Below are positions 18,833 to 24,392 of a stretch of DNA of 24,392 bases, piece by piece. Location of the stretch: positions 1 to 24,392 of the IMG/VR virus record IMGVR_UViG_3300005264_000107; one strand, given 5' to 3'. Numbering within the stretch: position 1 is the first letter of the stretch; the number at the start of each line of letters is the position of its first letter. This DNA is from a virus. The notes beneath the pieces were generated by a model that was not told where the DNA came from, did no database searches, and worked only from the letters and a program-made list of their open reading frames with translations. The translations under genes and the position numbers were made by a program.

Positions 18833-21481
18833 CTAACAGGTTCCATGCAAAATCCTCCTGATTCGGTTGACATGCTGCCTAGTCGCGCCGACCTCGTTTC
18901 CGATTTCCTGCGCATCGGCGTCCGGATTATTTGCCAAAAGCGCGGCGATCCAGAGCGATTTTTCGCCGCTTACGCCAGGCCGGTTTTTGACGTAAAATGA
19001 CCTGGATCCGATACTGACTTTTGATGCGAATCCGTGATCCTGCGCCAGGTCGAGCATGTTCCGCGCGTGTCGTTCGGACAGTCCAAATTGTTTTTTTGCT
19101 TCCTGCAGGACCGTCGTTCGCAAGCAGGGATCGTGGGGCGACAGGCAGACCTCGATGAAATCTTCCATGGGGACTTCGATGGATACGAATTGCGATTCGT
19201 CGTCGCTCGCCATGGCCGCGAGGTTTTGCGCGAGGATCGCGCCGGTTTCGGCATCGATCACTTCCAGAGCCGCCGAGGCGACCGCGTTGCCGTAGTCGTC
19301 CACCAGGCCGGGGAGCTTTACCGTGTTGAGGTCCATGACGACATGTGGGGGGAGGTCCGCTTCCTTCATTTTCGTGGCCGTCAGCAGCATCCGATCGGTC
19401 TTGGACATGCGGTATTCCGCGTCGAGCGCGGCCTTCAGCGCAATGGCGCCCCGGGCGCGGTTCTTGTCGGAATGGCCGCTGTGATGGACGACCAGGACCG
19501 TGCATCCGAATCGCTTGCGAAGGTCGTCGCAGGCCGCTACGAACAGACCCATGTCCTGGGTGGAGTTCTCGTCGCCGCCCCCGAAACACCGCGCGAGGGT
19601 GTCCAGAACGATCAGGGCCGGCGGGCCAGCCTGCTCCTCGATGGCCACGACCAATTCGTTGAGCGATTCGGAATCTGTGATCCCCACCGCAGGCGCGACG
19701 AAGAGGGGCGCCCCGTCTAACTTTACGTCATTAAAAACCTCCCACGCCCGGATACGCCGCCCGAACCCCTGCTGGCCCTCTCCCGCGATGTAGACCACCG
19801 GGCCGCCCGGAACCGCATGGCCGCGCCAAGGCGTCCCCGTGGCGATCCTGCACGCCCAGTCGATGGACAGGAACGACTTGCCGCTGCCAGGGTCGCCGAA
19901 GACCATCGCCAACGTGTCACGCTCCAGCATACCGCGAAGCAGCCAGTCGGGCGGGCGGATTTCGATCTGGTCGGCGCGCGTAAGTTTGAATTTTCGCGAT
20001 TTTTGCGATGAGTTCTCGGCGGGGATCGTGCCATTGTGGGAATTGTGTGACGAGGAGGCGTGACTCTCGGTCGACATTTCCACAATCGCCGAGATGTCCA
20101 CGCTGTCGTCCACATGTTCGGATTCTCCGAAGCCCATTTCCGACAGGGCGCGTGTTGCGGCCGAGAAGTCGCCACTGTGCTCCAGGTGTGCGTAGACGGC
20201 GAAGGGACTGTAGGATTCGTTCGGTTCAAACGGCGTGGCATTGGAACTGAAAACATAGAGCGTGCTGTCCTCGATCCGCACCGTCGCGGACTGGCCGCTT
20301 TCCTTACCTGGCCTGCGCCAGAATTCGTTCACTTCGTCGCGTCGCAGGTAGGTCCAGCCGTGGGATTCCAAAAACGACCCCACGTCGCCGTGGGAATTGA
20401 AATCATCGCCGGGCCGATGCGAGACATTTTTTTCGCGATTTTCATGCGTATTTTCATGCGACCCGGTTTTCTCATGTGCGTGGGCTTTTTTATGCGTTTT
20501 TTCATTCGCATGCATTTTTTCCGCGCCCAAAACCGATGTCGATTTGACATTTCCATGCGACGCATTATTTTCGCGACTTTCATGTGTTTTTTCATGCGAC
20601 CCGGTTTTCTTATGCCCGTGGGCCGAAAAATGAGGCGAATTGTCCGAAGCATTGTGGAGTTTGTCGGAGCATACTGACCGAGAACTCGTATTTGTGGAGT
20701 TCTCGGTAGCACACTGGCGAATGTCGGAGTTCTCGGTAGCACACTGCGAGTTATCCGAAGCATCGTGGAGTTTGTCGGAACATACTGGCCGAGAACTCGT
20801 ATTTGTGGAGTTCTCGGTAGCACACTGGGAGTTGTGCGAGTTGTCGGCAGCACATTGGGAGTTGTGCGAGTTGTCGCCCGATTTTTGGCCCACAGTGGCG
20901 TTGTGGGGCGAGATTCGCCTGCCCTTGGCATCCTTGGCCGACTTGGGTTCCCCGAGCGCCCAGGCGGCCTGCATGAGCATGTCGCGTTCGGATTCGGTGA
21001 TCGTCGGCGGGTCGGCCAGATCGCCTTGGATCAGTTCGTATCCTTCCGTCGGGGCGCAGAGGAATAGACCGCCCTCACCACGAGTTTCGATCAAAGTTTT
21101 GAGTTTCCCGTCAATTCGCCGGGAGGCCAGTTTTAGGTTTCCGCTGACCGGCGTTTCGCATCGGTAGACGACGTGCTTGCCGCCGGATTGCGAGGTTTCG
21201 ACGACCAGATGGGCCAGAAGTTCGTCGGGGATTCGTTTCGACCATTCGTCATACAACATACCGCCGTGGTCGAAGTCGATCATCTCCAGGTTTCCAGAGA
21301 CTTCTCCGCAGACCAGGCAAAGCGCGTCGTGCCCGTTGGCGAACCAGGCATCCGTTTCGGCGGACGTTGGAAGCGCAGACTGATATTGCTTCCACCGCCG
21401 GACGGCCGGGCGCTTTTCGGCTCGGCGGGCTGGCAGAACGCACAACCCGGCCTCTCGATATTGTTCCGCTGTCCCCCTCAT
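18833..21481 (-). CDS. PrimPol primase - RecA-like helicase fusion with repetitive linker
   Basis: An 882-residue replication protein; its ATG overlaps the upstream stop as ATGA. Residues 1-160 form a bifunctional primase-polymerase domain, with metal-binding MIDFDHGG (D69, D71), GGKHVVYR (H103) and the glycine-rich segment IETRGEGGLFLCAPT. Residues about 200-355 are a low-complexity Asn/Ser/His/Cys-rich linker with tandem repeats. Residues 366-450 are a primase-associated domain (EFWRRPGK, YSPFAVYAHLEHSGDFSAA). Residues 508-730 are a RepA/DnaB-like ATPase with Walker A GDPGSGKS (529-536), Walker B LIVLDTLAR (623-631) and VVHHSGH. The C-terminus carries an HTH (DAQEIGNEVGATRQHVNRI). Such fusions prime and unwind phage or plasmid DNA. 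The candidate origin lies immediately downstream. Confidence 0.88.
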   Translation of the reverse strand: MRGTAEQYREAGLCVLPARRAEKRPAVRRWKQYQSALPTSAETDAWFANGHDALCLVCGEVSGNLEMIDFDHGGMLYDEWSKRIPDELLAHLVVETSQSGGKHVVYRCETPVSGNLKLASRRIDGKLKTLIETRGEGGLFLCAPTEGYELIQGDLADPPTITESERDMLMQAAWALGEPKSAKDAKGRRISPHNATVGQKSGDNSHNSQCAADNSHNSQCATENSTNTSSRPVCSDKLHDASDNSQCATENSDIRQCATENSTNTSSRSVCSDKLHNASDNSPHFSAHGHKKTGSHEKTHESRENNASHGNVKSTSVLGAEKMHANEKTHKKAHAHEKTGSHENTHENREKNVSHRPGDDFNSHGDVGSFLESHGWTYLRRDEVNEFWRRPGKESGQSATVRIEDSTLYVFSSNATPFEPNESYSPFAVYAHLEHSGDFSAATRALSEMGFGESEHVDDSVDISAIVEMSTESHASSSHNSHNGTIPAENSSQKSRKFKLTRADQIEIRPPDWLLRGMLERDTLAMVFGDPGSGKSFLSIDWACRIATGTPWRGHAVPGGPVVYIAGEGQQGFGRRIRAWEVFNDVKLDGAPLFVAPAVGITDSESLNELVVAIEEQAGPPALIVLDTLARCFGGGDENSTQDMGLFVAACDDLRKRFGCTVLVVHHSGHSDKNRARGAIALKAALDAEYRMSKTDRMLLTATKMKEADLPPHVVMDLNTVKLPGLVDDYGNAVASAALEVIDAETGAILAQNLAAMASDDESQFVSIEVPMEDFIEVCLSPHDPCLRTTVLQEAKKQFGLSERHARNMLDLAQDHGFASKVSIGSRSFYVKNRPGVSGEKSLWIAALLANNPDADAQEIGNEVGATRQHVNRIRRILHGTC
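20417..20884 (-). repeat. In-frame repeats encoding the primase linker
   Basis: A 111-base tandem duplication (within 20636-20827) encodes two near-identical copies of a segment with QCATENSTNTSS and CSDKLH. A second pair encodes HKKTGSHEKTHESRE and HEKTGSHENTHENRE. Each 111-base copy carries the perfect inverted repeat CCGAGAACTC-N9-GAGTTCTCGG (20678-20706 and 20789-20817). Confidence 0.8.
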
Positions 21482-21726
21482 CCTGACGACTCCGGGTGGA
21501 TGTCAACGGCCTCGATGTTGCACCGGAAATGCCAGAGCATTCGCAGCGCCTGACGCGAGATGGGGAACGGTTCGGGCGGCGGGTCCATCAGCCCGGCATC
21601 CGACTCGTGCGCCTCCTGCATGACCCGCTCGAGCCGGTCGATGGGGATCGCGACGACGGCCTGTAGAACCCGATCGACGGTGGGGATGATTTCACTGTGC
21701 GTGTTTTTTGCCATGTTTTTTGTCAC
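21478..21726 (-). CDS. Hypothetical 82-residue protein between helicase and primase
   Basis: Read from the GTG at 21726, with GAGGTG about eight bases upstream; an ATG four codons later is possible. The protein is mostly helical (PTVDRVLQAVVAIPIDRLER, then VMQEAHESDAG) with a Pro-rich turn and a C-terminal MLWHFRCNIEAVDIHPE. Its stop overlaps the primase-helicase ATG, so the two are translationally coupled, and it starts eleven bases after the helicase stop. No DNA-binding or catalytic motif is visible. Position suggests an accessory of replication, but the family is not recognised. Confidence 0.6.
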   Translation of the reverse strand: MTKNMAKNTHSEIIPTVDRVLQAVVAIPIDRLERVMQEAHESDAGLMDPPPEPFPISRQALRMLWHFRCNIEAVDIHPESSG

Positions 21727-21737
21727 AATCCTTCACC

Positions 21738-23510
21738 TCAAAATGGAATGTTGTCTCCCGCCCAGGAGTAGTCGGGTTCCCTCTCGGCCAGGTCGCCTTC
21801 CGTTGTGGATGGGGGTTTGGTGGGCAGTTCGCAGGCGACGATCTGATCAAACCTTTCACCCGCAACAGTCCGGACGGTGATCGCGGACGGTTCGGCCAAA
21901 GCGCCCGCATCGGCCAGATCGACGGCCTCTTTCGCGGTCGCGGGGAGCGGTTCGTCGGTCCGGGCCCGCCACCACGCCTCAAACTTATTGCGGGCGAATC
22001 CGGTGTGCTCCGGACAAACCCATTCGTTTTTCCAGTCGCCAAGGGAGATCTCGTACTCGACGCGCATCGTTTGGGGATGGCCTTCCGACGCGCCGCGCTT
22101 GGTGTGGATGTAATAACAGACGCCGATCACGTCGTACTCGGTGTCCGTCACCTGGCCGGTCAGGATCCCCTCGTTGCTGGCCTTCGCGTCGTGGTCCTGT
22201 CGTTCCGGCGGCGGGAATTCATATCCGCACTCCGGACAAGTTGTGTATCCGGCATGGATCAACGCCTGGCACTTGGGACATTCCCGGGCGGGCGCTTCAC
22301 CGTCGCCACGGCCCGGTTCGTCGGTAACTTGTAGATCATCCACCGGACCGTGACGCAGGATGTTCCCGCCGTAATCGAGGACGAGGCAGTCTTCCTTCTC
22401 CGGATGCAAACGGAATCCCCGTCCCACCATCTGATAGAAAAGCCCCGGCGAGTTCGTCGGGCGAAGCAGAACCACACAGTCGATATTCGGCGCATCGAAT
22501 CCGGTCGTCAGCACATTGACGTTCACCAGGTATTTGATCTGCCCCGTGCGGAAGCGGAATAATGAACTTTCACGCTGCAGGCCGGGCGTCTTGCCGCAGA
22601 CGAATTCGCAATCGACACCAGGGTCATATCGTTCGAGGGTCCGCGTGATCCGCTCGCCGTGCTTGACGCTCGACGCAAACACCAACACACTGGATCGTTC
22701 GGCGGTTAGTTCGACGATTTCCTTGCAGGCCTCGTGGACGAGCGTGCCATCACCCATCGCCTCGTCGACCTCCGAGGCGATAAACTCGCCCGCGCGGAGA
22801 TGTAAGTTAGAGAGGTTCGCTTTGGCCTTCCCGGCCTTGGATTTGAGCGGACAGAGATATCCCTGAACGATCAGTTCCTTGACGCCCGCCTCATAGCAGA
22901 TGTGGTTGAGGAAATGATCCGCCTTGGCGATCAGGCCGCCCTTGAGTCGATACGGCGTTGCGGTCAAACCGATAACGCGAACATTAGGGTTCACGACCTT
23001 CGCGTCGGTCAGGAATTGCCGGTAACGACCGAGGCCTTCCATCGTTATCATGTGACACTCGTCTGCTAACACCAGATCAAAACGGTCCAGTTCCCCGGCG
23101 CGTTTATAGACCGACTGAATCCCCGCGACGATGACCGAATGGCCGGTGTCGCGGGAGTTCAGCCCAGCGGAATAAACGCCGATGTCCAGATCGGGCGCCA
23201 TACGACGCAACGTCTCGGCCGTCTGGGTCAGCAGCTCCTTGACGTGGGCGGCCATACGACGCAACGTCTCGGCCGTCTGGGTCAGCAGCTCCTTGACGTG
23301 GGCGAGGATCAGGACTCGGCCGCCCCATTTTTCAACGGCGTCTCGGCAGATCGTCGCCATCAGGGGCGTCTTGCCGGATGCGGTCGGCAGGACGATCAGG
23401 GGATTATCCTCGCGCGTTCGCAGGTGCTCATACACCGCGTCGAGCGCCTCGACCTGATAAGGGCGCAAGACCATCGCGGGCACTTTCGGTTTGGGGAGTA
23501 GTGATTGCAT
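21738..23510 (-). CDS. SF2 DEAH/DECH-box helicase with C-terminal zinc ribbon
   Basis: A 590-residue helicase. Walker A PTASGKT is at residues 42-48, DECH (motif II) at 150-153, motif III GLTATP at 181-186 and motif VI QMVGRGFR at 360-367. After the two RecA-like domains a CxxC...CxxC zinc ribbon follows (C411, C414, C425, C428), then about 150 residues with a Trp-rich segment. This architecture is common in phage replication and recombination modules and is related to type III restriction-like helicases. Residues 70-87 and 88-105 are identical copies of an 18-residue segment spanning motif Ia, from a 54-base duplication. That could disturb the fold. The ATG follows the upstream stop by one base. 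Confidence 0.9.
   Translation of the reverse strand: MQSLLPKPKVPAMVLRPYQVEALDAVYEHLRTREDNPLIVLPTASGKTPLMATICRDAVEKWGGRVLILAHVKELLTQTAETLRRMAAHVKELLTQTAETLRRMAPDLDIGVYSAGLNSRDTGHSVIVAGIQSVYKRAGELDRFDLVLADECHMITMEGLGRYRQFLTDAKVVNPNVRVIGLTATPYRLKGGLIAKADHFLNHICYEAGVKELIVQGYLCPLKSKAGKAKANLSNLHLRAGEFIASEVDEAMGDGTLVHEACKEIVELTAERSSVLVFASSVKHGERITRTLERYDPGVDCEFVCGKTPGLQRESSLFRFRTGQIKYLVNVNVLTTGFDAPNIDCVVLLRPTNSPGLFYQMVGRGFRLHPEKEDCLVLDYGGNILRHGPVDDLQVTDEPGRGDGEAPARECPKCQALIHAGYTTCPECGYEFPPPERQDHDAKASNEGILTGQVTDTEYDVIGVCYYIHTKRGASEGHPQTMRVEYEISLGDWKNEWVCPEHTGFARNKFEAWWRARTDEPLPATAKEAVDLADAGALAEPSAITVRTVAGERFDQIVACELPTKPPSTTEGDLAEREPDYSWAGDNIPF
23197..23304 (-). repeat. Perfect 54-bp tandem duplication in the helicase gene
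   Basis: The two 54-base units (23197-23250 and 23251-23304) are identical, with no mismatch. They keep the reading frame and repeat 18 residues (AHVKELLTQTAETLRRMA). Perfect identity points to a very recent event or an assembly artefact. Confidence 0.95.
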
Positions 23511-23511
23511 T

Positions 23512-23688
23512 TCAGTGTAAAAGAGCGGATGCCTGGATGTGATTGTCCAACGCGCGTCGCAAGTTCAGGGTTTCTTCCTGCTGGTGGCGAAGGCCTTCAA
23601 ACAGGTCATTGCATCGCTGGCCAAGGGTCTGGACCTGCCCAGTCAATGCGACAACTTGTTGCTGCAGCAGCTTTACGTCTTCATCCAT
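23512..23688 (-). CDS. 58-residue coiled-coil protein
   Basis: A short gene between the RusA and helicase genes. The ATG at 23688 follows AAGGAAA by six bases, and the stop lies one base before the helicase ATG, so it is tightly coupled to both neighbours. The protein is almost entirely helical and Gln/Leu-rich (MDEDVKLLQQQVVALTGQVQ, then RHQQEETLNLRRALDNHIQA) with heptad-like spacing, suggesting a coiled-coil dimer. No other motif is visible. Small proteins of this kind can act as adaptors or loaders for nearby helicases, but no function is supported here. Confidence 0.7.
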   Translation of the reverse strand: MDEDVKLLQQQVVALTGQVQTLGQRCNDLFEGLRHQQEETLNLRRALDNHIQASALLH

Positions 23689-23690
23689 GA

Positions 23691-24047
23691 TTATTTTTCC
23701 TTAAGTTTGATAACAAGTTTTCCACCGGGGCAAACCTCGCGGCGACGAATGACCAGCAAGTCAATCATGCTGTCGTCCTCGTAAACGCCCGCGTGGGCCA
23801 GTGAGTCCTGGACGGCCTTCGGTAAATTATCTAAATCTCGACGACGGCGGTCCGGTGGAAACGCATCGATGACCAGAGCGATCCGCCCGGTCATGGTTTC
23901 CCGCCCGCTGTGGGCCAGGAGTCCGCAAACGAGTTTGCGGTACTCCCGGCCCTTGCGGCTGATCAGCACGCGCGGACCGACGTTGCGCCAATAGTGATTG
24001 ACGGACGGCGGCCAGGGCAGTGTGATCATCCGTTTCGCAGCGCCCAT
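23691..24047 (-). CDS. rusA: RusA-family Holliday junction resolvase
   Basis: A 118-residue nuclease read from the ATG at 24047, with GGAAA eight bases upstream; a GTG at 24062 would overlap the preceding gene by 13 bases and is less likely. The family hallmarks are clear: LPWPPSVNHYWR near the N-terminus, then RRRDLDNLPKAVQDSLAHAG, where the Asp residues of the DLDNLxK and QDSL motifs bind the catalytic metal, followed by DDSMIDLLVIRRREV. RusA-type enzymes cut four-way junctions as dimers and clear recombination or replication intermediates before packaging. The length is normal for the family. The position among replication genes is typical of phages. Confidence 0.9.
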   Translation of the reverse strand: MGAAKRMITLPWPPSVNHYWRNVGPRVLISRKGREYRKLVCGLLAHSGRETMTGRIALVIDAFPPDRRRRDLDNLPKAVQDSLAHAGVYEDDSMIDLLVIRRREVCPGGKLVIKLKEK

Positions 24048-24049
24048 GG

Positions 24050-24392
24050 TTATCGTTTCCACGGCGGGGTGCTGTCGCCGGTGGACGCCTGGACGGGTTT
24101 TCCCGCAGCGGCCTCCTTCGGAGCGTAGCCCTTGACCTCGTTGGTCATCTCGCCGGTGTCCTCGCGCTTCTTGAGCTTCACGCTTACCTGAAGCGGTAAG
24201 TTATGCAACTCGACCGAGTCTTTCGGCTGCAACACGCCGACAGCCCGGCAGATTGCGGACAACGCGCCGCGAGCGATCTTTTGCGTCAGCTCGTTGGGAT
24301 GATTGAGGCACAATCGATCCCATACGTTTCGGTTTTTGTACTCGCCTTCCAGGACGACGAGTTTTAATTGCAAATAACTCCCGTCGCCCTTC
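24050..24392 (-). CDS. DUF669 family phage protein, 5' end outside window
   Basis: At least 114 codons, open to the right edge; residues before the first possible start (a TTG at 24373) already fit the family (KGDGSYLQLKLVVLEGEYKN), so the true start lies beyond the window. The rest shows the DUF669 pattern, with VWDRLCLNHPNELTQKIARG, SAICRAVGV and a LPLQVSVKLKKR strand, and ends in a Gly/Ala/Lys-rich tail. DUF669 proteins occur in phage replication and recombination modules and are often suspected to bind single-stranded DNA, which is not established. It overlaps the RusA region only if the GTG start is used there. Confidence 0.8.
   Translation of the reverse strand, partial: KGDGSYLQLKLVVLEGEYKNRNVWDRLCLNHPNELTQKIARGALSAICRAVGVLQPKDSVELHNLPLQVSVKLKKREDTGEMTNEVKGYAPKEAAAGKPVQASTGDSTPPWKR

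Noticed and set aside
18295-18915. 206-codon reading of the small Cys-rich gene
   Set aside because: The extension lies in the GTTCCA repeat region without a ribosome binding site, whereas the internal ATG at 18495 has a good one.
20636-20827. CRISPR-like short repeats
   Set aside because: Only two long units, in frame inside a gene, with no regular unique spacers and no cas genes.
20329-20931. Arg/Thr-rich 200-codon minus-strand frame and several plus-strand frames over the primase linker
   Set aside because: They are alternative frames of the repetitive linker. The primase frame has conserved domains on both sides.

Overview
The window reads as a tailed-phage genome segment (prophage, phage or phage-plasmid) of a GC-rich bacterium. 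The best guess for the host is a planctomycete or related PVC-lineage bacterium. This rests on high GC, purine-rich ribosome binding sites, a HARE-HTH protein and a set of small proteins that look planctomycete-like to me. No host gene, rRNA, tRNA, integrase or lysis gene is visible, so neither the lifestyle nor the host is proven.

Left arm, minus strand, 13025 down to 1: virion genes in classical siphovirus order. A small DNA-binding protein and a GpA-type terminase large subunit come first, then a zinc-ribbon protein. A gene-poor stretch of about 560 bp ends in a terminator. After it come a small conserved protein, a lambda-type portal, a fused prohead protease-major capsid protein, a DUF2190 decoration protein, a head-closure-like protein, a membrane protein and two connector or tail-completion-like proteins. 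Three consecutive genes whose products carry signal peptides follow. The HK97-gp10-like protein, the tail tube protein and the start of a probable tail-assembly chaperone run off the left edge. Most genes abut or overlap, so the secreted cassette is wired into the late operon.

Middle, plus strand, 13223-16600: nine small genes, mostly unknown, in one operon that ends at a strong terminator (16625-16658). They include a winged-helix-like protein and a HARE-HTH protein. All nine lie in the same reading frame, and several share near-identical leader sequences. A divergent control region with repeated GAACATG motifs (13026-13222) separates them from the terminase operon.

Right arm, minus strand, 24392 down to 16609: DNA metabolism genes. 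In order these are a DUF669 protein, a RusA resolvase, a 58-residue coiled-coil protein, an SF2 DEAH/DECH-type helicase with a zinc ribbon, an 82-residue unknown, a PrimPol-RecA-like helicase fusion with a long repetitive linker, a 66-residue Cys-rich protein, a ParB-domain N6-adenine methyltransferase and a ribbon-helix-helix protein. Downstream of the primase is a non-coding 338-bp region. Together with the adjoining primase stop codon it holds nine GTTCCA/TGGAAC sites, palindromes and hairpins, and it is the best candidate for a replication origin or operator array.

The points most worth following up are the GTTCCA array and its possible link to motifs elsewhere in the window, the secreted cassette inside the tail module, the in-phase nine-gene cassette, and two in-frame tandem duplications in the replication enzymes.
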